From NCBI GenBank assembly GCA_951394045.1, contig OX595990.1, positions 1,488,001 through 1,552,000 on the forward strand: a stretch of 64,000 nucleotides of DNA, read 5' to 3'. The position numbers and the translations under genes were made by a program. Every line of letters starts with the position of its first letter. Within the stretch, counting starts at the first letter, position 1. The stretch is from Nitzschia sp. DOCU1 (taxonomy: Eukaryota > Bacillariophyta > Bacillariophyceae > Bacillariales > Bacillariaceae). Below the pieces are notes generated by a model, which had not been told where the DNA came from, did no database searches, and saw only the letters and a list, made by a program, of their open reading frames with translations. This document shows positions 37,011-47,487 of the stretch, piece after piece.

Positions 37011-38831
37011 ATGGGAGCTCGATGTTCAAAGTCTCAAAACATGGAACATGATGATAACTTAGAAGATATCATAGCGGTGGAAGAGAAGCAGGAAAACGAA
37101 CGCGATGCCTATGTTGACGTTGAGGACGGCGAAGGCGACCATGACCCGCCTGTTTCAGCAGGCACCAAGCGAAATCGATCCGACGCTAAGAAACCACCCT
37201 TACGACATAGCCTGTTTCGAGTGAATTCCCGGAGCGATCGAAGTGGGAACCCTTTTGATGACGTTCCAGGATCTCCTCGAGCTCGAGCTTCAACGTATAC
37301 GCATGTGCATGATGCTGTCATGTACAACTTGTCGGAAGCAGAAAGGAGCAAACACGATAAATCCGTTCCTATGGGTGTGATCGGCTTGAGAAATTTAGGA
37401 AACACGTGTTTTATCAACAGCAGTCTGCAGTGTCTGAGTGCAACGATACCGCTCACTGACTACTTTTTGGGGTATGACTATCGATCAGAGATTAACAAGG
37501 ACAATTTCCTTGGGACAGGAGGGAAACTTGTAGTCGCTTATGCCGAGCTCATGAAGAAGATGTGGCTAGGATCCAAGTCAGTTGTGGAGCCGTCAAGTTT
37601 CAAGGAGCAGCTATCGACATTTGCGCCCCAGTTTAGCGGATTCCATCAACATGACTCACAAGAGCTCCTTTCGTATCTCCTGGATGGAATACACGAGGAC
37701 CTTAACAGAGTCAAGACGAGACCGTACGTCGAGGACAAAGACTGCGATGGCACACAGGATGAGCAGGACGCTATCGAAGCTTGGAAGAATTATCTGAAGC
37801 GGAACAAGTCGCTAGTAGTAGATCTCTTTCAAGGACAGCTGCGGAACACGTGTAAATGCCTCGAGTGTGGCCACATGAATATCCGATTCGAGCCATTCAT
37901 GTACTTGTCACTGCCCATATCCGAGAAGGCCAAGTCACTTGATGACTGTATCGATATCTATTTACACGAGGAAACGTTAGAAGGAGCCGATCAATGGTAC
38001 TGCGAAAAATGCAAGAAACATGTCGACGCCACCAAGAAATCGGATCTTTGGATTCTTCCACCGATCCTAATTGTGCATTTGAAACGCTTCAAGTACAACG
38101 ATTTTGGAAAAGTTGGGTCCAAAAATGATCAGGCGATCTCGTATCCTGTAAGTGAATGGGATCTAAAGAAGTACATGAAGAATGAGAAGGGTATCTATCC
38201 AGTGTACGATTTGTATGCCGTGTCAAATCATATGGGATCCTTGGGGGGCGGTCATTACACGGCGACTACGTTAAATCGATTTGACGACTCATGGTACGAA
38301 TTCAATGACAGCCAATACCGCACCGTGGCAGAGTCTATTCATGAAAATCAAAAGAAGTCGGCGTACGTGCTCTTTTACAATCGTTCAGAGGGAGGAGATG
38401 TTAGTGTCCCATTGAATGAGCGAAGTCCACTCATCCGGCGACAAAGCGTCAGTCGTCCTGATCTTTGGCCTCACACTCAAATGGATGATCGCAACCAGGT
38501 CCGAAACTTTACAAGATCCTCGCGCAGAGAAAAGTATGATGGATTGCTGGCACCGCTAGATTCGTTCAAGAGTCGAAGCTCACCCTATGAGACTGCTGGT
38601 GCATCCACCAGAAAAGGGGTTTCAGCGTCCGTAAAGGAGGCTGGGAAGCGACCTGGTGGGCCTGCCCTCCAGCGCCCGAATGGATACCAGACCCGATCAA
38701 AGACCAGCGCAGCCGCGCAGGGGTCACCAAAACTAAGTCGCCCTGATCCACGAGGGAAGAGCCCACTAGCGTCCAAAGCAGCCCCGTCCCCTCGAAGAAA
38801 CCAGGAGTTCGAACGAACGACTAGTTTTTGA
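37011..38831 (+). CDS. Ubiquitin-specific protease (USP/UCH domain), possibly myristoylated
   Basis: 606 residues. An acidic N-terminal region (to about 115) is followed by the USP catalytic domain (about 122-465). The Cys box is LGNTCFINSSLQCL with Cys133. The zinc-ribbon pairs are CKCLEC and WYCEKC. The His box is MGSLGGGHYTA with His415, followed by YEFNDSQY and AYVLFYNR. Such enzymes cleave ubiquitin from proteins. The C-terminal 140 residues are basic and disordered. The start at 37011 gives MGARCSKSQ, a fit to the MGxxxS myristoylation pattern with a neighbouring Cys. An in-frame ATG at 36930 would add 27 residues and remove that signal. No DUSP or UBL domain is seen. Confidence 0.9.
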   Translation: MGARCSKSQNMEHDDNLEDIIAVEEKQENERDAYVDVEDGEGDHDPPVSAGTKRNRSDAKKPPLRHSLFRVNSRSDRSGNPFDDVPGSPRARASTYTHVHDAVMYNLSEAERSKHDKSVPMGVIGLRNLGNTCFINSSLQCLSATIPLTDYFLGYDYRSEINKDNFLGTGGKLVVAYAELMKKMWLGSKSVVEPSSFKEQLSTFAPQFSGFHQHDSQELLSYLLDGIHEDLNRVKTRPYVEDKDCDGTQDEQDAIEAWKNYLKRNKSLVVDLFQGQLRNTCKCLECGHMNIRFEPFMYLSLPISEKAKSLDDCIDIYLHEETLEGADQWYCEKCKKHVDATKKSDLWILPPILIVHLKRFKYNDFGKVGSKNDQAISYPVSEWDLKKYMKNEKGIYPVYDLYAVSNHMGSLGGGHYTATTLNRFDDSWYEFNDSQYRTVAESIHENQKKSAYVLFYNRSEGGDVSVPLNERSPLIRRQSVSRPDLWPHTQMDDRNQVRNFTRSSRREKYDGLLAPLDSFKSRSSPYETAGASTRKGVSASVKEAGKRPGGPALQRPNGYQTRSKTSAAAQGSPKLSRPDPRGKSPLASKAAPSPRRNQEFERTTSF

Positions 38832-38992
38832 GAATAATTCAAGGCCTACGCTACTGACCTGGAAAGCGAAGATGTGTACAGTTCATTATAGTATAGTCTC
38901 CACAACAATATTCTTTGCTCAATAGTCGTTGCTAGCCAGTGTCATCCTATGGTACAGTACAGTTGTCATTCTATTCCCTACAGGGAAATATT

Positions 38993-41233
38993 TCACTTCT
39001 CCTTGAAAACGACAAAGCCGCTAGATTCTCCTCGTCGCGTCGGTGTGCTTTCTTTCTTCATCTCTTGATCATGAGCAGGAATACGAAGATCAATCACATT
39101 CTTGATCCCTGCCCACAAAATTTTTCGAAGCTTGTTGGTCTTGGATCGTTCCGATGACCTGCCTTCATCTGCAGCCTTGCCGTACGCCAAGGCATTCAAA
39201 AGTACAAGGTCAATCGCACTCAGCAAATCATATCCATTCCACATGTTCCAGGATTCAAGCCCTTCGGTGGGAAGCCGTCCATCGTTGCTGGTGACAGTGT
39301 CGCTCATGTCATCTGTTTCTTCGATGAGACCAGTGACGATATCACGAAGGCAAAGGGGATGCCTGATAATGCTGGTATAAGATGGCTGTCCAAGCTGTAC
39401 AAGTTCCAGTTCGTTCACCGGCTCCAAATGGGACGAAGAATCTGGTGAGCGAAGAATTTCGGTAAGGAGGCGCAGGGCACTAGCATAGTTTTCTGACTCG
39501 TTCCAAAACGAATTTGCTGGAATATTCCGCGGCCGAACCAACGCTTCCTTTTTGGAGTCAAACATGACCGCCAAGCGATCAATTCCCGCAGCAAGCTCAA
39601 AAGCATCCTTCTTTCCAGTCGAAAGATTGATGTTGTCGAAATCTGGGGTATCGCCACCGAAAAGGTCACTGTGTGAGTTATCATCGTCAAACGTCTTGAG
39701 TAGCTCCTGCATGTATATTGCATCATCGTTTTCGTTCATCGGTATTATATCTGTATCCTTTCTGGACGTCGATGGTTTTAACTCGTTCAAGACTTCAATG
39801 AAACTATCTTCCCCGTCTGATTCATCTGATTTTGGCTTCTTCGCGGGCGGCGGAGCAGGGGCAGGAGCGGGCTTTTTTCGTGGCCTGGTGGTACTTGCTT
39901 TTCTCTTCTTCTCTTCTGGCTGAGGCGGAGGTATGGTAGCCTTGAGCTCTTCCACTTCATCGTCGTCGTCGATGCATATCACATCATCGTCCTCAGGATC
40001 AAAATTGGACATTCCCTTGAGCGCAGCTTCGAGCCGATGGAAAAAGGGAAGATACGGGTGAGCTGTACTGTGCTCCTGATAGGAAGAAGGAACATCTGCC
40101 TTTAACCGTGTCAGCGCTCGCTTGGCAATCGGCCTCAGTTTTTCGCCCAATTTCCGTGTGGAATCAAGAGACCGGTCTAGTTTTTGGCAGGAGTGTAAGA
40201 TGCATTCCGAGTCGTTACAAATATACAGTGCTCCTCCATGTTTCGATAGCCACTTTCGGAGTCCCCAAGATTCACCATCCTTCATTCCCCCAAGAAATGT
40301 GTTCTTAACCACCTCACAACCCTGTCGCTCCGCCCCCTTTGCATTCAAACATAACGTTTGCAACTCCTTCACAGCAGCATCCAGGTCTTCCGGCTTCATC
40401 GTTTTTCTATTTTTCCGATAAAATCGCTCTGGCAGGTTGGCAATATAACTATTGTAGAACTGCCTTGGTGTCATCGCGTCTCGAAACATGTGGTTAACCA
40501 CTCGCTTTGTAGTCGCAGCCGCCAGACCCTTCCGGAGTTCCTGTTGACATTGCACCAGAAAATCGACACAAGGCAAATATTTCGTTATAACTTCCTCTGA
40601 TCTCGTTTCCACTCGGTGTAGTATATCAACCCCGCTCATTGGCTCTAATGATAAACCCGACACTTCTAATCGCAATTCTTCCAGCCAGGGATCGACGGGG
40701 GGCTTTGGTGGCGGTTCATTCTGCCGCGTTCTTTGCTGTTGCTGCTGTGAAGTGTAACTATTATTGGCAGCAGCAAACATCGCCATTGACTGTGTTGTTG
40801 TTGGCATAGTTCTTGCCTGTGAGGCTGTAACTAGTGCGTTTGAGCTGATGGGTTGTTTGAAAGAAGTATTAGTTGTCCCGTGCATCATGCGTTGCAGTGC
40901 CCCCGTGGAAAGCGGAAGTGGTTCAAAATCAGCCATCCCCCGTATTTGCTGATGACCATGCTGCAGTGTGCTAGGGGGTGCCCCCAGCGGTCCAGTGGAT
41001 GGCATCATGGTTCGATGAGTGGGTTGAGGCCTGGGGGCGATGACGTTAGCGTTGTATGTGCCACCCATAGACATGGTGTTGGCTGCTATTCGAGCGGGGT
41101 CGTAGTTTTCAAGAGTCGGACCTCGACCCGCAAACTGTTGCTGATGGGTCTGCTGCTGGACAACAGTGGAGGCTGATCTTTGATATCCATTGCCTCCAAA
41201 GAGATCCAAGTCAAAACCCCCGTAGTCATTCAT
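38993..41233 (-). CDS. Large nuclear-type protein with bromodomain-like C-terminus and SUMO-interacting motif
   Basis: 746 residues, single exon, not assigned to a family. N-terminal Gln-rich disordered region (to about 180) with QQQ runs, then a helical part (about 180-400: LEELRLEVSGL, VETRSEEVITKYLP). An acidic VICIDDDDEVEE at about 413-424 is a good SUMO-interaction motif. A Pro/Lys-rich nuclear-localisation-like stretch follows (RPRKKPAPAP, AKKPKSDESD). The C-terminus (about 610-720) has SYTSIIRHPLCLRDI and LLSAIDLVLLNALAYG, resembling bromodomain helices but lacking a clear acetyl-lysine Asn. A chromatin or transcription role is inference. Confidence 0.6.
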   Translation of the reverse strand: MNDYGGFDLDLFGGNGYQRSASTVVQQQTHQQQFAGRGPTLENYDPARIAANTMSMGGTYNANVIAPRPQPTHRTMMPSTGPLGAPPSTLQHGHQQIRGMADFEPLPLSTGALQRMMHGTTNTSFKQPISSNALVTASQARTMPTTTQSMAMFAAANNSYTSQQQQQRTRQNEPPPKPPVDPWLEELRLEVSGLSLEPMSGVDILHRVETRSEEVITKYLPCVDFLVQCQQELRKGLAAATTKRVVNHMFRDAMTPRQFYNSYIANLPERFYRKNRKTMKPEDLDAAVKELQTLCLNAKGAERQGCEVVKNTFLGGMKDGESWGLRKWLSKHGGALYICNDSECILHSCQKLDRSLDSTRKLGEKLRPIAKRALTRLKADVPSSYQEHSTAHPYLPFFHRLEAALKGMSNFDPEDDDVICIDDDDEVEELKATIPPPQPEEKKRKASTTRPRKKPAPAPAPPPAKKPKSDESDGEDSFIEVLNELKPSTSRKDTDIIPMNENDDAIYMQELLKTFDDDNSHSDLFGGDTPDFDNINLSTGKKDAFELAAGIDRLAVMFDSKKEALVRPRNIPANSFWNESENYASALRLLTEILRSPDSSSHLEPVNELELVQLGQPSYTSIIRHPLCLRDIVTGLIEETDDMSDTVTSNDGRLPTEGLESWNMWNGYDLLSAIDLVLLNALAYGKAADEGRSSERSKTNKLRKILWAGIKNVIDLRIPAHDQEMKKESTPTRRGESSGFVVFKEK

Positions 41234-42119
41234 GGTATATGTGCGGGTTTTGTGTTATTTCAATGATGAGAGGACCCGCAGACCCTCCTTTCTATTGTTT
41301 TCGGTGATTGTGGACCCTCGTGCTAATACCCGGCGATTCTGTCTACTGCGGGACCCGCGACCGCTGGCTGTGCCCAATAAGAAGGCCGCCGGCGCGGGTC
41401 TTTTTCCATCCAGTGGTTGTCGAGCGAGAGGTCGTCAAGAGAAAAGCAACCACGCCCACGCACCCGCGCTTCCTGTCCCAGCGACACGAAATAAAAGCCC
41501 TCGGACAAAGTCGGCACCCTTTCGGCTGCGTGCACACCAAGAAAAACACTCTTCGAAGATCGGCGTTTTGGTTGACGCATTTCTTTCTCCAAAATTAGGT
41601 CCTATTAGTCAAGGTAATCGTCGTTTTTTATTTTGCCGTCTGCTCGATGACGTTTCGTCCGTCGTTTCTGCATTTGGTCGTATCGGTCGCTTTTCCTGAA
41701 TTCGGGGGAAATTTCGTCTGGCCTTCGCCAGGATCACATCTATGATATTGCCCTCACGAAATAGAAGGGCTTATCATACGTAAGTCCAAGTGAAGCACGA
41801 TTTTATTCGCCACGTCGGAGTGGCCACTTGGTCGGCGCGCTTTCTTTGATGCAATGATAGCCAAATACTTCGATTCGTTGATAATAAGAATTTTTTCGCA
41901 CGCCCCCACGAATTCTTTTGCACCCACTCCGAGCCAGGTTCGCAACGATCGTTCGAGAAAAGGGAACTTGCGCTTGGAGGAAGCCAAGGATGTGCGTGAG
42001 CAAGAAAACAAGAAAGGAAAGAAGGAGGAATGTTGCGCCACGGCTGCTACTCCTCGATCTCATAAAATTGGATACCCTTTGTCCATCATCAGATAAGACC
42101 CGTGTACGTATCCATTATT
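41234..42119. other. Divergent promoter region upstream of allantoicase
   Basis: 886 bp between the nuclear-type protein gene (-) and allantoicase (+). A plus-strand frame of 155 codons (41232-41699) is open but low-complexity in composition and matches nothing. I treat it as chance. Confidence 0.4.
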
Positions 42120-43505
42120 ATGACTCCCCCCATCATCAACGAAGACGCACCCGTCGTCGATGCTCACCATGATGAGTATGGACACTCGGAAAATGCCAAG
42201 CGATTGGCGCATTCCACCTCTATCACCAGCGTAGCAGACTTTGAAACAGAACATTCGTTGCCCTGCACGAATGTGGCCCCGAAAGGACCGTTCGAGGATC
42301 GTTACATCAACTTTTGCAGCGCTGGAGATGGAGCCAAGACTCTCTTTGCCACGGATGACTGGTTTGCCTGTGCCGACAACCTGCTAAAAGACACCCCGCC
42401 TCTGTTTGACCCCGATGCCTATTGCGAACAGGGCAAGGTCATGGATGGCTGGGAAACGCGCCGCCGACGAGAAGAAGGACACGATTGGTGTTTGATTCAG
42501 CTGTCGAGTCGAGCGCAGATTGCAGCACTCGAACTGGATACCGCTCACTTTACGGGCAACCATGTGCCCAAGGTGAGCATTGAGATTGCGGACTTGACTA
42601 GTGAGCAGCTCAGTGGACTGGTGAAACATCTTCCCCATGCCTTTGAGCGATTGTTGCACGGCGGAGTTCAAGGAACTGGACAAACACCGGAAGAAGTTAA
42701 AGCCGCTCTAGAAGCTTGCAAGGCTGTTGAATGGACGGAGCTGTTGCCTACCACCAGCCTCTCTCCTGGATACGAAACATCAAGGATGCACTACTTTACT
42801 TTGAACGAGCCTGTGATCGGAACGCTGATCCGCATCAACTACTTCCCGGATGGAGGTGTCGCACGACTCAAGTTGTGGGGCGACTCTCTTGGAGTAGTCA
42901 AGCCAGGCACCAAGCCTCTCTACATGCCGATTGAAACCGGAGAAGTATGTACCGTAGTCAAGCACTCCAACACTGACATGCCACCCTCTCAGCTTCCGTA
43001 TGAATACGATGAGCTTTCATCACTGGATCTCGGTGGCACAGGAATCGCTTGCTCGAACAAACACTATGGAGAACCATGGCGTTTGCTTCAAAAGAATCTT
43101 GGTAAAGACATGGGCGACGGCTGGGAGACTGCTCGACACCCAAGCCGTCCTCCTATCCTTATTAAGAACCCTGAAACCCACTTGATTGATAGCCCGCTCA
43201 TGGACTGGGCGATTCTCAAGCTTGGTAAAATCGCCGAGGCTGGCGTTGCCAGAGTCATTCTCGATACCAAGCACTTTCGAGGCAACTACCCTGAAAGTGT
43301 CATGCTCGAGGGATGCTACGATCCTTCAGAATCGGGTGAAGGCGAGTGGTTCCCCTTGGTACCACGAACGCGCATGTCGCCAGATTCCGAGCATGTCTTT
43401 GAGCGAAGCAAAGAGCAACTACACAATGCCACTCGCCCAGTCACTCATGTTCGCCTTTCTACCTTCCCGGACGGTGGAGTGAGCCGTGTACGAGTCTATG
43501 GCTAA
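42120..43505 (+). CDS. Allantoicase
   Basis: 461 residues in one exon. Allantoicase hydrolyses allantoate to ureidoglycolate and urea in purine breakdown. Two homologous jelly-roll repeats are visible. Repeat 1 (about 75-265) has LFATDDWFA, VMDGWETRRRR, HDWCLIQLS, ELDTAHFTGN and RINYFPDGGVARLKLWG. Repeat 2 (about 305-461) has MGDGWETARH, DWAILKLG, ILDTKHFRGNYPES and RLSTFPDGGVSRVRVYG. This is the normal two-repeat architecture at normal length, with no signal peptide. Start at 42120 is the first ATG; an upstream in-frame GTG is not expected to be used. Confidence 0.93.
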   Translation: MTPPIINEDAPVVDAHHDEYGHSENAKRLAHSTSITSVADFETEHSLPCTNVAPKGPFEDRYINFCSAGDGAKTLFATDDWFACADNLLKDTPPLFDPDAYCEQGKVMDGWETRRRREEGHDWCLIQLSSRAQIAALELDTAHFTGNHVPKVSIEIADLTSEQLSGLVKHLPHAFERLLHGGVQGTGQTPEEVKAALEACKAVEWTELLPTTSLSPGYETSRMHYFTLNEPVIGTLIRINYFPDGGVARLKLWGDSLGVVKPGTKPLYMPIETGEVCTVVKHSNTDMPPSQLPYEYDELSSLDLGGTGIACSNKHYGEPWRLLQKNLGKDMGDGWETARHPSRPPILIKNPETHLIDSPLMDWAILKLGKIAEAGVARVILDTKHFRGNYPESVMLEGCYDPSESGEGEWFPLVPRTRMSPDSEHVFERSKEQLHNATRPVTHVRLSTFPDGGVSRVRVYG

Positions 43506-44565
43506 GTCCTAGAAGTCTGATGGATGCGCAGGGGTAAAGTGCCTTGTCAAGTTTACCTATGCGGCGAGAACCGTCTAATCCTTTCGTTTGCGCGCTTGAG
43601 ATGCTTTTCTCCCACTGCTACTACTGGCTAGTCGAGTTGTCTATGGTAAGCTCTTGCCTTTTGCAACTCGGTGCTGCAACAGTCTCACGAGCGCTACAGA
43701 CGCGACATATTCTACCCTCCCCCTTCGTTCTATTACTCTACATACAATAAACATACATGCTAATTCTAGAACCACCAGCTAGTTTATCACTTAGTCTTCT
43801 AGATTACTAGAATCGTCCTCCGACTTCCCCCATCTTGGGCTATCACTCCGAGTGTTCTGTTTCCGACTTTCCACTCGAATCTTGTTCCGATCATCACCAC
43901 GTACGTAGGCTCTTTCTTGCTGGTGGACTTGCTCTACCACAAAAGATCTTGCGCTTCAAATAGCTCTTCAAGAAAGCAAAACGGCTCGTCATTGGGTTTC
44001 GCTGACATGATGGTGGGAAGCCGGTGCAGAAATAGAACAAAGGTGGGCGACTCTCCGAGCGAGACGTTGGGGAATGAGATGATGCGAGGTCTGCTCGCTC
44101 TCTTTGGTGGGCCGCCCGGCGATTGCCATTCGGGGTTGTGTCTGATTTGCTTCCACGTGGATATTATCCCCCAAAGTCCCCTAGGATGCAGTACCCGTAT
44201 AGGCATATAAGTAGTCAATACAAAATGTTACAACCATACGTACCACCAAATATCAAACAGGCGTGGGCGTCACGAGATTCGTCCAGTCGTGCATATTTAT
44301 CGGGCATCCGAACAGTGGAATCCCGAATCAACGACGCAACCTGCAACGAGGTCAACCCACATGATGCCTTTCGTGGTTCGGTGCGAACAATCAATCAAGA
44401 CGACTTGTCATGTCAACTCCATTTCGTTTTCTCGCTTCTTGAAAGAAAGCCTCCCAGTCATTGCGAATCTTGTGTTCTTTCTCTTGACACCGACCCACGA
44501 TCTTGCCTTCACTATTCTTTGACCAAAAGATTTCACAAACCCTCCACAAAACTGCCTCATCCAGA
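43506..44565. other. Intergenic region
   Basis: About 1.06 kb between allantoicase and cystathionine beta-synthase on the same strand. Short open frames on both strands show no family features. No repeat seen. Confidence 0.4.
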
Positions 44566-46270
44566 ATGCCAAGCGCCAAGTCCAAATCGTCTCCTGCTGC
44601 TACCCCCGTCATGGACAGGTCGCATCGAATCTGCGATTCGATTCTCGATGTCATTGGGGAAACTCCCATGGTCAGGCTGAATCGCGTCGGCAGTGATCTT
44701 CCCTGTGAATTGCTGGTCAAATGCGAGTTTTTCAACGCCGGCGGCAGTGTTAAGGATCGAATCGGCAAGCGCATGATTGAAGATGCCGAAAAATCTGGAA
44801 GAATTCAACAGGGTGACACCTTGATTGAGCCAACCTCTGGCAACACGGGAATCGGTCTTGCCTTGGCGGGTGCGGTCAAGGGTTATAAAACTATTATTAC
44901 CCTGCCAGAGAAGATGAGTAAGGAAAAGGTCGACGTATTAAAGGCCCTGGGGGCTGAAATTGTTCGTACTCCTACCGAAGCAGCATACGACGCACCAGAA
45001 AGCCACATTAGCGTCGCCAAGCGATTGATGGAGGAAATACCGAACTCCCACATTCTCAATCAATACACGAATGCCGGGAATCCCTTGGCTCACTACGACG
45101 GAACAGCGGAAGAAATCTTACGTCAATGCGACGGCAAGGTAGACATGTTGGTAGCCGGGGCGGGGACTGGAGGCACCATGTAAGTAAATCGCCATCAAGG
45201 AAGTGTATGAGTGACAAGAATCGTCTTCTCAGCTGTTTGTTTATTCATCTTTTAGTTCTGGGATCGCCAAGAAGCTCAAGGAGCATAATCCCGACGTCAT
45301 CATTGTTGGGGTGGATCCAGAAGGCAGCTTGCTGGCACTACCGGAATCACTAAACGAAAAGAACAAGTTGGAGGCCTACCATGTGGAGGGTATTGGCTAT
45401 GACTTTATCCCCGACGTGCTTGACCGCTCCTTGGTGGACAAATGGTACAAATCAAACGACGCAGAATCCTTAGTGATGATGCGACGATTGATTCGCGACG
45501 AAGGTTTATTGTGTGGAGGAAGTAGTGGCGCAGCCGTTTCCTGTGCCCTCAAAGCGGCCGCTTCCTTGAAGCCAGGCCAGAGATGTGTAATTATTCTTCC
45601 CGACAGCGTTCGCAATTACATGACCAAGGCTCTTTCCGATGACTGGATGTTGGATCATGGATTCATCGACAATGATGTTATCAAGGCGAAGCGATTTACG
45701 CATTGGTGGGCCCAGAAACGAGTGTGCGATCTGCCTCTCAATACCCCACTCACAATTACGTCGGATGTAACCTGCAAAGACGCGATTTCCCTTCTCAAAG
45801 ACGAAGGCTACGACATGGTCCCCGTATTGAGCGAGGAAGGAGCGGTCATTGGTGTTGTCACGGAAGGTAACATGACAAATCGTCTCTTGGCCGGACGAGC
45901 CATGCCAGACGAGTCGGTGGAACAAGCTGGCGTCATTTACAAAACGTTTCACAAGTTCTCTATGAATGATACCCTTTCAACTGTTGCGAGCGCCCTCGAT
46001 CACGATCCCTACGTGTTGATCGTTACGGAGCAACGATGCTTTTCGGGTCCAGCGGCAGGCAATAAGCGCAGAAAGCTCGCGGGTGGTGACACGGGCTTGG
46101 ATGAGAAATCTAAAGGAGCTGTGGGTGAGAATGATAGCGCAGCAACCTCGGTGGACACTTCTGGTCCTAGTACCAAGGGCCAATTGGCTAGCAGATGCGT
46201 CATTAGCGGAATCGTTACGAGGATTGATTTGCTGGATTTTGTCAGTAAAGGAGGAAACTTTGAAGGCTAA
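44566..46270 (+). CDS. Cystathionine beta-synthase
   Basis: The exons are 44566-45179 and 45256-46270 (76-bp intron GTAAGT...TTAG), giving 542 residues. The enzyme condenses serine and homocysteine to cystathionine using PLP (transsulfuration). The catalytic domain includes the PLP lysine in [10 protein letters not shown], the substrate loop [26 protein letters not shown], the phosphate loop GAGTGGT|ISG joined across the splice, and [11 protein letters not shown]. Two C-terminal CBS domains follow, where SAM activates the human enzyme. The second is interrupted at about 463-517 by a polar low-complexity insert before [15 protein letters not shown]. The N-terminal heme-binding segment of the human enzyme is absent. 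Confidence 0.95.
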
Positions 46271-47487
46271 AAGCTGGTAGCGATGAGGGCAGTACTTTGC
46301 GATGGTCGCACAGACCAAAGAACGACGAGCTTCTTTCTGGGTTCTACGGTATACACTAACAATCCAACGGAAGCTGTAAAGAGTGAGAGGAAGCTCTTTG
46401 AAAATCCATGTTATGGTCATCTCTGGTGATGGAAGTCGTCATGTTCTGCGGGGAGTGCGGTTGCTCCACTGTTGTACACTATTGCAAGAGTAGCGTGATC
46501 ACGAATCCAACCCAAGCGCTACTAGTATTATAGACATGACACTGTTGTATCCGGCGCAAAACTTAGTAGCAGCTCCTCGTAGCTAGCTTGGGTGGTAGCA
46601 GTGACCAATGAAGCAAGCTCCAGTACCAAATACCACCATTTGAGAAGGTATTGAAACCGCTGCTAAATTCTTCGAAGGAACAATGCAGATTGGAGGGGGT
46701 CGTTTTCATTTTTGACTCCCACCGACCAAAAGCCATTGAGTCACAAGCGAAGTTGGTTTGCTGGAGGCGCATTGGTTTCTACCATCATCCCAATAGACTA
46801 TGAGCCTCTCTGTTTCAAACCAAGTGCCATGATGGTTGGCAAAACAGGATCGTCATCCATCTTGGCATCATCCGACTGCGGAATGGTTTTGGCGGGAAAA
46901 ATGTAAATCGCCGTTGACCTTAAATAACAGGACATCCTTGAGCAGGTGATGCGAAATTGTTAGCCTAATTCTAGTAGAAATAGGACTATGAGATTCGTCG
47001 CCCAAGATGCTTCTTCGACCCGACCGACCCTTGTAACGAGGGTGCATGGCTTCGCGGACTGTAGAACTTGGTACCATTTTGGTGTAGATATGACCTTGGC
47101 CTCATTTTTGCCTGGCAAGGGAGTGGTACTGGCCAACTACATAAACAGCGCTAGCGGTGGCACTTATCATCGCATCGTCATCTCATCCTAGCGTCGGCGT
47201 ACGATACCACTGTTATCGTAGCTGTGGCAAACCGAAAACGCTAGCGCGGGGTGTGGTGACGCTGAAAGGCGAAAACTCTCTCGCTTCCGATGATCCGGTA
47301 AGAAGAATGAATCATCATCGGGCGGGGGTGAAAAACAGTGTTGGTGGCCGCCGAGGCAAAAGATTTGCTCATTTTCAGCAGCCGTCCTGGTGTTGAGGGC
47401 TCTCGGTCAGAGAACAACACAAAAGAAGCAATCACGTTTGCTGGTTCTATATGGTTACAAAAATCACCATTCACAACAACACTCCAA
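46271..47487. other. Intergenic region
   Basis: About 1.2 kb. Short frames without motifs. The next gene's frame is open upstream from 47338, but the first ATG in that frame is 47488. Confidence 0.4.

Noticed and set aside
41232..41699. 155-residue frame upstream of allantoicase
   Set aside because: Basic, low-complexity and without a recognisable family. It overlaps the start codon of the divergent gene. Treated as chance.
44511..44565. N-terminal extension of cystathionine beta-synthase as a targeting peptide
   Set aside because: The open extension before 44566 includes acidic and Lys-rich residues and no Cys-Pro or heme-binding motif. The start at 44566 leads directly into the conserved region.
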